DNA from: Tritrichomonas foetus
Taxonomy: Eukaryota > Parabasalia > Tritrichomonadida > Tritrichomonadidae
Direction: 5' to 3'
Length of the DNA: 64,000 nt
NCBI GenBank assembly: GCA_001839685.1
Contig: MLAK01000616.1
Coordinates: 151,771 to 215,770 of the forward strand
Shown: positions 51,201 through 60,911 of the stretch, in pieces
Position numbering within the stretch: position 1 is the first letter of the stretch
How the letters are laid out: every line of letters begins with the position of its first letter
Program-made: the position numbers and the translations under genes
Notes under the pieces: model-generated
Seen by the model: the letters and a program-made list of their open reading frames with translations, nothing else
Told to the model about the DNA's origin: nothing
Databases searched by the model: none

Positions 51201-51688
51201 ATTGTCATAAAATGACTTGGCTTAGTTTTCCAAAATTGTTATATATAGACCCTAGTAATAATATTATTTTTGACAATTGTAGCCAACTTCGAAAAGTCAG
51301 TCTTCCAGCTTTTCCTCCAGTTGATTTTTCGGATTTTGCTTTTGCAAATTCAAGTAATAATTCCATTATATTATGTCTACCAAATTCACTTGCCTATACA
51401 AACTATAGTGATTCTAAAAATTGCAGTACTTGCACACAAAATGAATGGAAATCTTTAACATGTAATGTACCGAAAAATTATCATAGTGTTTGTCAGGATA
51501 TATACGATGGAAGTGATCCTAATAAAGTTTCAATTATTGTTATTGGAATAGTAATAGTCATTGCTAGTATTTCAACAGTGATTGGAATAGTTTGGCTAAT
51601 TACATGGGTATTCAAGTTAAGAAAAGATAATTTAATCCAAGAAAAACAGTTAATGCTTGCATCAACCATTGTTTATGATTTTGGATAA
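48206..51688 (+). CDS. BspA-like LRR_5 surface protein, type I membrane
   Basis: 1160 residues. An N-terminal signal peptide (MMFFIVFSPMCLCG) is followed by more than 30 TpLRR/LRR_5 repeats of about 23 residues (pattern C-x-SL-x2-I-x-LPxV-x3-IGxYxF). Examples are IGEYCFAYTSIENITFPDLL and IGHHCFSDCFSLISINLDTL. A Cys-containing cap lies near 1090-1110. One transmembrane helix (IGIVIVIASISTVIGIVWLI, ~1115-1135) and a ~25-residue cytoplasmic tail (KLRKDNLIQEKQ...YDFG) end it. This is the trichomonad BspA family, a very large set of surface proteins thought to bind host cells, bacteria or mucus. The short tail with a tyrosine resembles those proposed for endocytic sorting. The stop is TAA followed by A. 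Confidence 0.95.
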   Translation: MMFFIVFSPMCLCGSYEFTLSNTTKLSESFQDLDFFIDDIINKHESLLSFINSIEVRGGTITKENWCILFNTFPNLVELAIRSPFLIEPIAINNTKLFSCYSLKKLTLEKVDEIKTSFLPSNNTVNSIILPDILFTCEKAFYNFTSLKNIELPKVQMIGEYCFAYTSIENITFPDLLLVDSYCFRYSSIQHVQLDTIVTIFYYAFSDCLNLRTVILPQCLGICDYAFINCLSLSYIDIPNITFIKDYAFKNTNLSGTLELNVSNIGAYAFDGTFINRYHLNELTIVNRFSFSNSNQQIAGFEIMSSTEIIEGTLEQCDGLVNISFDKLLKIPNSFLKDCIDLKTVHFPKVIEIGECAFQHCFNMENLSIQNAKIVCNNAFEYCISLKGKIVNENIMEIGKYAFSHCSYITELYFPACLEISDYTFYACFSLAAINLNNLEFLGDYVFHSTKITCINFPNLIACLSDSFKGSLFKSVKLDNMNIIPDYLFQDQTELIEIDLMKATFFGEYSFINCRNLLSVNCSSVIQLSKYCFANCSSLQNIVLKNIEIIEESCFINCCSLITIEFNKVMHLDNKVFMNCEALSVVMMNNVSETGDQVFEGCSMLFSIFLENVCKIGNNFFGNFYPNRNMVIHMPHIQEIGDYFYSQIKADSFYSEKLSKIGDGCFFGCEYITTINITNVKSIGNFAFQNCGLLVDICLPKVETIGHHCFSDCFSLISINLDTLLEMDSYVFQNCDKLETISLEHLEIAHQNCFSECNSIKELIFNSIRIAPYDFLGNMNDLKSLQMNNLIETNVNFIFHCPQLDQLFLPNLLNIDENFTVDCISLRKVILPEIRFIKTNFIINSLCMEHVEMDNVISTKSEIFRNCFNITYISMLSLESIENNVFCNLNSIKVLEFPNLQETGISAFENDTQLEHVYLEKLSIIEMKSFYNCYNLKSIRINSSKYIKTLAFYSCYSIMKLDLPNVTRIDDYTFMNCISLASLLLPFLTNITGDGNFVNCHKMTWLSFPKLLYIDPSNNIIFDNCSQLRKVSLPAFPPVDFSDFAFANSSNNSIILCLPNSLAYTNYSDSKNCSTCTQNEWKSLTCNVPKNYHSVCQDIYDGSDPNKVSIIVIGIVIVIASISTVIGIVWLITWVFKLRKDNLIQEKQLMLASTIVYDFG

Positions 51689-51865
51689 ATATTTCACACA
51701 AAATGTAGACAAAAAAACAAATTTTAGTAAAATAATAAAGAAAAAAGAATATTTTATTAATATAATAAATGTTTAGAAGTGAAAGTAACAAACAGTCTTC
51801 ATAGACATAAAATAAGTATAAAAATTATAAATTAAAGCATTTATATGATACACTTGTATCAAGTA

Positions 51866-53266
51866 TCATATAGATGTAACCCTTCTGACTTTAGGTGTTT
51901 TTCGGGGTGAAGGAGGTAAATTCAAGGAATTGAACATTGATTCATTTTCATTATTCTTGAGTGGATTTGGACCTGTGGCTTTCTCTTTATCAAAGCTAAT
52001 TTTCATAATAACAGTTTGATCAGTGATAGGTGGCAGTTGTTCAAGTAACTCTTGGATTCTTTCATGGAATCGAAACTTTTGTTCAATCCTTCGAGACGTG
52101 CATAATATATTTAGTATTGGAGAAAGTTTGTACATAATACTCATATTTATCATTTCTTTGTTGGTCTTATTAAAAACCTCATAATCAAATTTGATTAAAT
52201 CATTATGCAAAATGTTGGCACATGGAATATATGACCCTTCTTGAAGAGCAGAAATTCGATTTTTATAGCAGTTGAAATCAAAATCAGATGCACAGAAATC
52301 ATTAAGTTCAGAAATTTCCATTAAATGATTTTTCAGGAGTTTTAATGTCTTTTTCAATCGAGAAATTGACGGATCATTCAAGCCCGAATAAACAGCAAAT
52401 AATCCATTAAAATCGTTATATTCAAGAAGATATCGAGCAACATGAAGCCAATATATATATTGAGCTTTTCGTTCTTTTGGCTTAACACCCATTAAAATCG
52501 ATAAAATGACATAATTTTCAAGTTTGTCAGAAAAGTCAATCATTTGTTTGATGACTTCACTTTCAGTATCATCAATGATATCTTTAGGAGATATTTTCAT
52601 GAAAAGATTTGAATCATAATATTGAATTTGTCTTGATAGCTCATTTGGTGGAATCATTGTGATTGTCCAACTTGATGGAGGTTCTGTTGGAAGTTCCATC
52701 CTTGGAAACTGTTCTAATGATTTACCAGCATTTATAGTTGCATTTGTTTTCAAAGATTGCTTGAGTTTTTTGGAGTTAATTTGATCGGCAAATTTTGAAA
52801 GAGCTGAAACCATTTTAGAATTGAATTGGAAACTATAAAATGAATACCATCTCAAAATTGTGAGGAGAATTTTAAGATGATAGCTCTTGTCTTTCTGATA
52901 GTAAAGATAGAAGAGGGACATCAAAACAAAATCGGGATTTACATATTTCAAAAGCGTAGAGAAAAAGACAGTCGAAAATGAAGTATTTGATTCGTCGGAA
53001 ATCAAATATAGAATTAATTGGTGAATTGTTGATTCTGTGACTCTTCCGTTAAACTGCTGGAATTTTTCGGCATTCAAAAACGTTTCGCTTGCGTATTTTT
53101 CGATTTCAGCAAATTCTGAGTCGCCATATTCCATTAAAGCCTTTAATTCTTCTAGTCCATTGTCTGGTGGCTGTTTTATGTAGCTAGGAAGAGTATTGAT
53201 AATGTCTGTTCGAACAACATCTTCAAAATCGTCCTCTGAAGAAGAAGTGAGAAACCAATGTTGCAT
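51866..53266 (-). CDS. RasGEF-domain protein
   Basis: 466 residues. The N-terminal ~150 residues (QFNGRVTESTIHQLILYLIS...) look like the REM/RasGEF-N helical module. The catalytic Cdc25-homology domain lies at about 200-425, with ELSRQIQYYDSNLFMKISPK, then LLEYNDFNGLFAVYSGLNDP and ISRLKKTLKLL (the helix-turn region that contacts Ras). The C-terminal ~40 residues are basic and disordered. RasGEFs load Ras-type GTPases with GTP. Trichomonads have many Ras-like and Rap-like proteins; the target here is unknown. There is no membrane-binding domain, so location is undefined. Most proteins of this architecture carry REM and GEF only, as here. Confidence 0.9.
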   Translation of the reverse strand: MQHWFLTSSSEDDFEDVVRTDIINTLPSYIKQPPDNGLEELKALMEYGDSEFAEIEKYASETFLNAEKFQQFNGRVTESTIHQLILYLISDESNTSFSTVFFSTLLKYVNPDFVLMSLFYLYYQKDKSYHLKILLTILRWYSFYSFQFNSKMVSALSKFADQINSKKLKQSLKTNATINAGKSLEQFPRMELPTEPPSSWTITMIPPNELSRQIQYYDSNLFMKISPKDIIDDTESEVIKQMIDFSDKLENYVILSILMGVKPKERKAQYIYWLHVARYLLEYNDFNGLFAVYSGLNDPSISRLKKTLKLLKNHLMEISELNDFCASDFDFNCYKNRISALQEGSYIPCANILHNDLIKFDYEVFNKTNKEMINMSIMYKLSPILNILCTSRRIEQKFRFHERIQELLEQLPPITDQTVIMKISFDKEKATGPNPLKNNENESMFNSLNLPPSPRKTPKVRRVTSI

Positions 53267-54161
53267 GAATTTTTAAAATTGTGTTTTACTCAAATTTGAT
53301 TCAATTTTATTTTCCATTTTCAATATATGCACAAATTTGAATATGATTAGTGAAGAAACTCGCATTTTTCTGATTCGTAAATATCTTGAAATATAGTGTG
53401 AATTACTTAATATATTTAGAGATTAATGATATAATTTATTTTTTAACCATGATATTTCATGAAATATCAAAATGAATCATGAATTTAGTCAGATATTTTT
53501 AGAATAAAATGTGGATATTCGTACGTTTAGATCTTATATTCTATTGATAATGAATAGCGAAACATTTTTCTGAAGAGGTTTAGCAACTAATTTCAATGAA
53601 TCCTCAAAAGGAAATTGAATCAAAATGTTATGCGATAAATTGATTTCTATATTAAACTGGTCGTTTAACGAACCAAATCATTAGTCAATGTGAATATTTC
53701 ATAAATGGCGGGCAATTTTAAAGAGTTCCAAAGTGATATCAACTTTAAAGTGAATCTCAATTGTTGTTTTTTTGTTTCCCTCATTTCAGATAAACAGAGT
53801 TTCATGTCCTATGATGGCTAAATTGAGATATCTTTGAAAATAAATTGAAAAAAGTTCGCCGACATTAAAACATTTCTGAAGAAAAATTCATATTTTCAAA
53901 GAAAATTAATTTATCCATCATTTTACGCGAAACTCTGTAGATAGGCCATAAATTCCTTGGTCTAAACATTCAAAATTGAATTGAGTATAAACATATCTGT
54001 TCCATCTAAAGATATTAATATCACACAATTTTATTTTGAAAAGTTAAGGCCATTATTTCACTTGACCTCAGTCATAGTATAGACTCTCATTTGAGTGGAG
54101 ACATCAGTTTCATGAAATTAATGAAAAAGAAAAATAATAAATGGAATATTGAGTGAATTTT
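53267..54161. other. AT-rich intergenic region
   Basis: 895 bp between two minus-strand genes. No ORF, repeat or RNA is recognised. A pair of GTTTCATG/CATGAAA-type words occurs but without a clear structure. Confidence 0.55.
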
Positions 54162-55361
54162 TTATTCTGTATTGCTGTAGTTATCGAAATAGCCTTGAAC
54201 AAGGATGAATGGAGTACCTTTGTCGCCTGATCCTGATGTGAGGTCACACAATGAGCCAATCAAATCGGTGATCTGCCTTGGGGTTGTTCCCATTGATGTC
54301 ATTGAGTTTTTGAGGTTCGAATCTTTCTTGGCAATGTATTCTGTGATTGCATCTTTCAGTTCTTCACCTGACAAGTCTGGAAAGACATTATCAGCAACAT
54401 ATTTCAGCTTGATTTCGTTTGGTGTTCCGGTGAGGCCATCTGTGAAGCCTGGAGAAACGACTGGATCAGCCAATTCCCAGATTTTTCCAACAGGATCCTT
54501 AAATGCGCCATCGCCATAAACCATCGCTTCAACCTTCTTTCCAGTTGCGTCCTGCATCTTCTGTTGGATTTTCAGAGCGAAGTTCTTGCAGTCGCGCGGG
54601 AATAACTTCACTTTATCTTCAGTTGACTTATTGGATCCAAGAAGCCCATAGTCTTCGTTGTATCCTGAGCCGTCAATTGAGTGAGTAAGAACTTCATCTA
54701 GTCCGAAAACAATTTCTGCACCTGCAGCCTTCAAAAGGCGCTTTGATCTTGCGCGACAGTGAATATCGGCACAAAGTACATTCTTGGTGTACTGGAGAAT
54801 AGCACGGCAATCATTAGCAAGAATGATTTCGATTTCTTTGCCCATTTCTTCCGCAAGCTCTCGGTAAAATGCAATATAATCTACGCCTGTGAATGGGTGA
54901 TGTGAAACTCCGAAAAGTTCGTGGAAACGAGATTCTGTAAGGACATCTGAAAATGGGTTAATTCCCTTCTCGTCGAGTTGATCTATCGATACTAACTCAT
55001 TTCCGACTTCATCGCCTGGATAGCTGAGTTGGAGGAAAATCTTCTTGGCGCCTTTGAGAATGCCCTTGAAAAGAATTGAAAATCTGTTTCGCGAAAGGAT
55101 GGGGAAGACAAGGCCAAATTCACCTGACGGGAATTTTGACTGGATATCTGCGGCAATGTTGTCGATGGTGGCATAGTTTCCTTGCGCACGGCCAACAACA
55201 GCTTCTGTAACGGCGATTACATCACGATCGTGAAATTCGAAATTTTCGGCTTTCGAGGCGGCGAGAACTGAGTCAACAACAATCTGCGCAAGATCATCAC
55301 CTTCGCGGATGATTGGACCACGAATTCCACGAACAACAGTACCAACTGTACGTGTAGACAT
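54162..55361 (-). CDS. CofE-like protein (F420-0:gamma-glutamyl ligase family, bacterial type)
   Basis: 399 residues starting MSTRTVGTVVRGIRG. The N-terminal half matches the CofE/F420-0:gamma-glutamyl ligase family: IIREGDDLAQIVVDSVL, DVIAVTEAVVGRAQGNYATI and VFPILSRNRF. The remaining blocks (NPFSDVLTESRFHELFG, LGSNKSTEDKVKLFPRDC, YGDGAFKDPVGKIWELADP and the end PFILVQGYFDNY) are those of the long ~400-residue form I know from anaerobic bacteria. In actinobacteria and archaea CofE adds glutamates to F420-0 with GTP. F420 is not known in trichomonads, so the true acceptor is unknown. The gene is GC-richer than its neighbours and has a double Inr (TCACTTCACT) 7-14 nt before the ATG, suggesting strong expression. 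Acquisition from bacteria is likely. Confidence 0.85.
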   Translation of the reverse strand: MSTRTVGTVVRGIRGPIIREGDDLAQIVVDSVLAASKAENFEFHDRDVIAVTEAVVGRAQGNYATIDNIAADIQSKFPSGEFGLVFPILSRNRFSILFKGILKGAKKIFLQLSYPGDEVGNELVSIDQLDEKGINPFSDVLTESRFHELFGVSHHPFTGVDYIAFYRELAEEMGKEIEIILANDCRAILQYTKNVLCADIHCRARSKRLLKAAGAEIVFGLDEVLTHSIDGSGYNEDYGLLGSNKSTEDKVKLFPRDCKNFALKIQQKMQDATGKKVEAMVYGDGAFKDPVGKIWELADPVVSPGFTDGLTGTPNEIKLKYVADNVFPDLSGEELKDAITEYIAKKDSNLKNSMTSMGTTPRQITDLIGSLCDLTSGSGDKGTPFILVQGYFDNYSNTE

Positions 55362-55949
55362 TTAAAGTGAAGTGACCACAAATTTGTCAAATATTTTGAA
55401 TTAGCAATACAAAATGCTTGATAATGTAATTTGTAAACTATTTAATATAAACTATTTAATATAAGAAAATTGTGTATACATTGAAATAATTGGGAAATCC
55501 ATCAAAAATACTATGAAAAAGTTGATCAAGCAAGAAGTGATCTCATTAATGAATATTTTCGTTATTTTAAAGAGTATTATATAAGATTTATTAGTATTAT
55601 TATTAGGCGTTAAATGAAAAAGACTGAACACATCACACAAAGCTATCAAAGATTTAATTCTCAACAAAATACGATACCGTTTGAATAAGAAGAAAGTATT
55701 ATTTTTTTCTAATTTTCACATTTAACCATAATGTTACACTTATTTGTTCCACAAATTAATAGAAACTTCAGATTTTCACAATACAACTTTGATTACTACT
55801 ATGGAATATTTATTGAGGTCACAGTCATTTTATACTTAAATGGTATCCTTCTTACAAGACCCATTTACTAATTAGATATAAGTTGATTAGTTTAAACAAA
55901 TACAATCAGATTCAAAAAGATACAAATATTTATTAGAACTACAACTAGA
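55362..55949. other. AT-rich intergenic region
   Basis: 588 bp between two minus-strand genes. No protein-like frame longer than a few dozen codons; nothing recognised beyond the Inr-like pair at its left end. Confidence 0.55.
55366..55375 (-). promoter_or_regulatory. Double Inr-like element of the CofE-like gene
   Basis: Two directly repeated TCACT units on the minus strand; predicted starts 7 and 12 nt before the ATG. Confidence 0.5.
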
Positions 55950-57974
55950 TTATGTATTAATTGATGATGAAGATTCAGACTTAGGTTCAGAACTCTTGGA
56001 AGAAGAAGAAGCTGAAGAGGAAGAAGAGTTACTTGATTCTGATGATTTTTCTTCAACTTTTTTCTTTAAAGTTGGATTTTTTTTGTCTTTTTTACCATCT
56101 TCTTTATTTTCATTTTCATTTTCTTGTTTCACTTTATCTTCCGTAAGTTGGAGTTTCACAAGTTCATAATAAACACCTTTCTTTTCGAGAAGTTCAGTGT
56201 GATTTCCATATTCTTTAATTTCACCTGAATCAAAAACATAAATGACGTGCGCATTTTTTATAGTACTTAGTCTATGAGCGACAATCAGTGCTGTTCTATT
56301 CTTCATAACTTTATCTAATGCATCTTGAACTTTCCTTTCACTTTCTGCATCCAAAGCGGAAGTTGCTTCATCTGTCATTAAAATAACTGGATCTTTGATT
56401 ACTGCGCGTGCAATTGCAATTCTTTGCCTTTGACCTCCACTCAATGTTGATCCTTTTTCACCAACCATTTGGTCATACTTCTTTTCGAATTTCATGATGA
56501 ACTTTTTAGCATTTGCAATTTCTGCCGCTGCATCAACTTGGGCAAAAGAGGCCTTACGAGCACCATATTTAATATTATCTTTAATCGACATTTGGAAAAG
56601 AACAGGTTCTTGTGAGACGAGTCCTATTTTTTGATGAAGCCAATGAATATCCAGCTCTTTAATATCAACATCATCTAATAATATTGATCCACTATCGACA
56701 TCATAGTATCTTTCGATTAGTTGAATAGATGTGGATTTTCCACTACCTGAATGACCAACAAGTGCGCTAATTTGACCAGGAAGGACTGTGAAAGAAACAT
56801 CTTTCAATACAAAAACATCACGAGTTGGATATTTGAAAGTAACATTTTTGAATTCAATTTTTTCTTTGAAATTCTCTATTTTCTTACCACCTTCAAATGG
56901 AATTGTTGGTGTGCTTTTAGTGAGTTTAATGATTCGATCACCTGAAGCAATTGCTCTTTGTTCACCTTGAAGGGAGGCTTGAAATTCGATCATGGCAAAA
57001 CCACCAAAGGCAATAAAACCAAATAACGAGAAAAGATCACCGGCTTCCAATTCATTATTCATTACCATGGTACCACCCCAATACATTGATCCAACAATAA
57101 TACACCATAAAATAAACATTAAAAGGTAACTCATAATTACAACAAAACCATTAATTTTTTTATCTTCTTTTTCTGTACTTTTAATGTGATTCATAAATCG
57201 TTTCACTTCTAATTTCTCATTATTAAATGTACGGACTGTTCTTATTGATGAAATTGTTTCTTCTGCGACGGTCATTGATTCTGAAATGTATTGAAATTTA
57301 AGATTAGCATGGATATCAATTAATTGTGATATTTGTTTCACTGTAATGAAAGCAATAGGAAGAAAACAGGTTAAAACCAACGCAATTTTCCGTGACCAAA
57401 TATAACATAATAGCATACCAATAACAATTTGGGAGAGACTTTGAATTTGTGTACCTTTTGTTGAACCAAATGCATCTTGAACATTTTGAGCATCTTCTGA
57501 TAAAAGTGTCATAATCCCACCTATCGTATTTGTATCAAAAAATGTCACATCATTGCTCATCATAGATTTGAATAAGTCCTTTTTCAATTTCTTTGAAAAT
57601 TGAGAGCCAACACGAATCCAGCAAAAAGTTGTCAAAAATCGACAAACAGCAGAAGCAAGTGCAATATCGACCAAATAGATACATCCATCAATAACGTCTT
57701 TCATCACATTGTAATTTCTATCGGCGTTGTATTTGGAATGAGCATTCAATATATTTCCGAAAACGAGATAATAAAAAATTGGCGTCGACCCAACACAAAA
57801 AGCTGGAATTACTGCAACAATTGGCAACCAACTCGAGAATAAAAGCTTGTAAAGGCCGAGTCGATTCACTTTCACTTTTTTGCCGTCGACTTCGTTCGGT
57901 TTAGTGGCTTTAAATTCTGCAAACGAGTGCAGGGAACATTCTGATGACCTTCTTCGATTGTGTGTTTTGCCCAT
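55950..57974 (-). CDS. ABCB-type half ABC transporter (exporter)
   Basis: 674 residues. About six transmembrane segments span residues ~45-340 (for example LPIVAVIPAFCVGSTPIFYY). The nucleotide-binding domain follows: Walker A GHSGSGKST (~410), Q-loop SQEPVLF, signature LSGGQRQR (~510), Walker B with DEATSALDAES (~530) and H-loop VAHRLST. All catalytic residues are present. The C-terminal ~60 residues are low complexity, first Glu/Asn/Lys and then almost pure Ser. It is a half transporter of the MDR/TAP type, which must dimerise. The substrate is unknown; multidrug or peptide export is typical of the class. A second half transporter starts 680 bp away on the other strand, making a heterodimer worth testing. 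No Inr-like site is evident before the ATG. Confidence 0.95.
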   Translation of the reverse strand: MGKTHNRRRSSECSLHSFAEFKATKPNEVDGKKVKVNRLGLYKLLFSSWLPIVAVIPAFCVGSTPIFYYLVFGNILNAHSKYNADRNYNVMKDVIDGCIYLVDIALASAVCRFLTTFCWIRVGSQFSKKLKKDLFKSMMSNDVTFFDTNTIGGIMTLLSEDAQNVQDAFGSTKGTQIQSLSQIVIGMLLCYIWSRKIALVLTCFLPIAFITVKQISQLIDIHANLKFQYISESMTVAEETISSIRTVRTFNNEKLEVKRFMNHIKSTEKEDKKINGFVVIMSYLLMFILWCIIVGSMYWGGTMVMNNELEAGDLFSLFGFIAFGGFAMIEFQASLQGEQRAIASGDRIIKLTKSTPTIPFEGGKKIENFKEKIEFKNVTFKYPTRDVFVLKDVSFTVLPGQISALVGHSGSGKSTSIQLIERYYDVDSGSILLDDVDIKELDIHWLHQKIGLVSQEPVLFQMSIKDNIKYGARKASFAQVDAAAEIANAKKFIMKFEKKYDQMVGEKGSTLSGGQRQRIAIARAVIKDPVILMTDEATSALDAESERKVQDALDKVMKNRTALIVAHRLSTIKNAHVIYVFDSGEIKEYGNHTELLEKKGVYYELVKLQLTEDKVKQENENENKEDGKKDKKNPTLKKKVEEKSSESSNSSSSSASSSSKSSEPKSESSSSINT

Positions 57975-58654
57975 CGAGCTCTTGGGGTCAAAAAAGAACT
58001 AATAAGCTTACATTGAAAATTTCAATTGTTTTAGAAATTATCGAATGGAATCAAGAATCAATTCAATTTTTCTTTATTAGGCCATATCAATTCGAATGGC
58101 AATTGTTCTGAAAAGATTGAATACATTGGAATAAATTAGGTAATCATTTCGGCTCTATACGAATAGGAAAGAATTAACAATATATTTTAATATAGCACCG
58201 TAATTTCTAGATGAGAAAATCATAGTTTCCACCACCACTAGGTAATATATACATGGTATCCTTTCATAAACCAAAATTCCAATTCTGAGTGGGAGACGTT
58301 TATTATTAAAATTCAATGACTGATCAACATCTTTTCAAAAAAAAAGATTCTATAATGGTCACTCAACCATATCTCATCCATTTATTTATTATATAGTTTC
58401 AAACTTAACTCATGTTAATATAATACTAATATACTTCCAAATTTTACTAATACAGCTTGATATTCCTATTTAATAATGCATTTTAATGATCTATCAATCA
58501 CTTTGTTTTTGATAACTTCCTCAAAATAGATTGATATTGAATTATTGAATTAGATTCACAATTTTTTTATTCATTTGAGAAAATTGATCAAACATTTTTT
58601 ATTAATCTATTCAAAAAATATATTGAATTTCGATACCAGAAAAATAGTTTGTCG
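57975..58654. other. Divergent promoter region of the two ABC genes
   Basis: 680 bp, AT-rich, shared by the two half-transporter genes. No clear Inr-like element adjoins either ATG and no ORF is seen. Confidence 0.55.
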
Positions 58655-60451
58655 ATGGCCTCATCAGAGGAATCAAATCAACCAGAAATTCCTGACATTG
58701 AAGATGCCCCAGTTCAAGGAAACGAGTTTTCCCGAATCATGAAAATCTATAAACGAAAATGGACTTTCATTTTAGCGATATTTTTCTCGATGTGCTCCGG
58801 AATTGCGCCACAGTTGATGAATGTTTTCTTCGGAGATTTATTAAATGCTGTGTCAAAACCAAATTTCAGCAAAAAAGACTTAAACGGTGCTATTATTAAT
58901 TTAATGATTATTACCGTCGTCGTTATTGCATTGCTCGTCATAAATCACGCCTTCAGATCACAAACAAATCCGGAATTCATGCACGACCTAAGGGAGGCCA
59001 TCTATTCACATATATTACGAATGGATATAAGTTTCTTTGATAAAACATCAACTGGTGTTTTAATTAGTAGATTATCACAAGATGCAACTTTACTATTTAA
59101 TATTTACATTGACAAGATTCTCACTGTAGCACTCAGTATAACACAGGCAGCTGGCGGTTTGATTTTGTCTTATATTACAATGTGGCAGGTAGCTCTACCG
59201 GCCACAGTTTTCGTCATTTTATGTACTGTTTCGTATTATATTGGTGACCGAGTTGTTACAAAGTTATGGGAAGAATTCGCTCAGCATTCTTCAAAAGCTA
59301 CATCAAAAGCAGAAGAAGTTATTACAAGTTTTAGAACGATTCGATCATTTGATAATGAAATGTATGAAACCCAACAATATGGAAAAGTTTTAGATGACGT
59401 TGATGCAATTTTTAGTAAGACATCAATCGCACAAGGCCTCAAAGATTCAGTCATTTTATTCTTCACCAATTTAATGCTTCCTGTTTTCATTGGATTGGGA
59501 TCATATTTCATTGTTGAAAAACCAGAAATGGGTTATGTTAGTGGTGATCTTGTAATTTTATTACTTTCTTTACTTTTTGCTACGACTGGTTTTACAATTG
59601 TTCTTTCGTTATCTGATGATTTCAAAAAAGCTCGCGCTTCTGCTGCAAAAATTTTAAAATTATTGGATTTAGAGCCTGAAGTCGACCAAGAAAAATCCGG
59701 TAAGAAGCTTAAAAAAGATTTTGTATTTCAAGGAAAGGTTGAATTCCGAGATGTTGGATTTAAATACAAAACACGTGATGAATGGGCTGTTCGTCATCTT
59801 TCTTTCACTGTTGAGCCAGGAGAAACAGTCGCACTAATTGGTGAAAGTGGATGTGGTAAATCTACAACTTTACAACTTTTGCAACGTTTTTATGAAATAT
59901 CAGAAGGTCAAATTTTGATCGATGATATGGATATTTCCAAGATTAATCCACAGGATCTTCGATCAATGATATCTGTTGTTCCACAAGGTCCTGTTTTGTT
60001 TTCAATGAGCATCAAAGATAACATTCGTTATGCTAATCCTAGAGCTACTGAAGAAGAAGTCCACAAATGTGCGGAAATTGGAAATGCTCATGATTTTATT
60101 ATGGAAATGCCTGATAATTACGCGTCTAGAGTTCAACAAACATCATTAAGTGGTGGACAAAAGCAACGAATTTGTATATCTAGAGCCATTCTTGCAAATA
60201 CACCAATTTTACTTTTGGATGAAGCAACTGCAGCACTTGATACTGAAAGCGAACAACTTGTTCAACAATCTTTGGAGAATTTCCGAAAAGGTAAAACAGC
60301 AATTCTCGTTGCACATCGTTTAGCAACGGTAATAAATGCAGATCGTATTATTGTGTATAAAGATGGTCATGTTGAAGAAGTCGGTACACATCAGGAACTT
60401 ATGGAAAAAGGTGGTCTTTATTCAGAACTTGTCAAGTTTCAACTTCAATAA
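58655..60451 (+). CDS. ABCB-type half ABC transporter (exporter), partner paralogue
   Basis: 598 residues from the ATG at 58655; a TTG two codons earlier is ignored. Six transmembrane segments (~40-330) are followed by an NBD with Walker A GESGCGKST (~395), Q-loop VPQGPVLF, signature TSLSGGQKQR, Walker B ILLLDEATAALDTES and H-loop VAHRLAT. All catalytic residues are intact. It shares the MSIKDNI block after the Q-loop with the divergent neighbour, so the two are paralogues, but their NBD loops differ (SQEP against PQGP). That is common in heterodimeric exporters of the TAP/TM287-288 type. The substrate cannot be read from the sequence. Confidence 0.95.
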   Translation: MASSEESNQPEIPDIEDAPVQGNEFSRIMKIYKRKWTFILAIFFSMCSGIAPQLMNVFFGDLLNAVSKPNFSKKDLNGAIINLMIITVVVIALLVINHAFRSQTNPEFMHDLREAIYSHILRMDISFFDKTSTGVLISRLSQDATLLFNIYIDKILTVALSITQAAGGLILSYITMWQVALPATVFVILCTVSYYIGDRVVTKLWEEFAQHSSKATSKAEEVITSFRTIRSFDNEMYETQQYGKVLDDVDAIFSKTSIAQGLKDSVILFFTNLMLPVFIGLGSYFIVEKPEMGYVSGDLVILLLSLLFATTGFTIVLSLSDDFKKARASAAKILKLLDLEPEVDQEKSGKKLKKDFVFQGKVEFRDVGFKYKTRDEWAVRHLSFTVEPGETVALIGESGCGKSTTLQLLQRFYEISEGQILIDDMDISKINPQDLRSMISVVPQGPVLFSMSIKDNIRYANPRATEEEVHKCAEIGNAHDFIMEMPDNYASRVQQTSLSGGQKQRICISRAILANTPILLLDEATAALDTESEQLVQQSLENFRKGKTAILVAHRLATVINADRIIVYKDGHVEEVGTHQELMEKGGLYSELVKFQLQ

Positions 60452-60911
60452 TTAATTGAGTCTTTCTTAATGATAATATAGCTTGTAAATAAATATTATT
60501 ATGCCTTATCTATCTATGTTTTTAATAAGAATTCTGTGGAATGAAAATTCGTGAATTGCTAAACTATTGGAAAGCAAAGGTGTAAGAACTCTGATAACAT
60601 ATGAGTATGCTAATATTTCAAAACTACTTCAACTATTCCAATGTTATAGATGAATATGCATTACAATTACTTGAAATGAAATAATGAAATGATAGTGTAT
60701 ATTATTATATTTATTTCTCCATATTTCATGAAATTACATATTATATATGAAAGTTCATATATGTCATTTTGAAAGAGGGAGAAACATTTAAGAAAAATAG
60801 TAATTTCTTCAAAAATACTACTTTCTGGCAATTTCTAATTTTTAGTAAATTATGATCAATCAAAAAATATTTGCAAATGATTAAAGAATTACATAATGAC
60901 TCAGAGTAATT
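60452..60911. other. Convergent intergenic region
   Basis: 460 bp between the ends of an ABC gene (+) and the exonuclease-like gene (-). AT-rich, with no coding potential. Confidence 0.6.
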
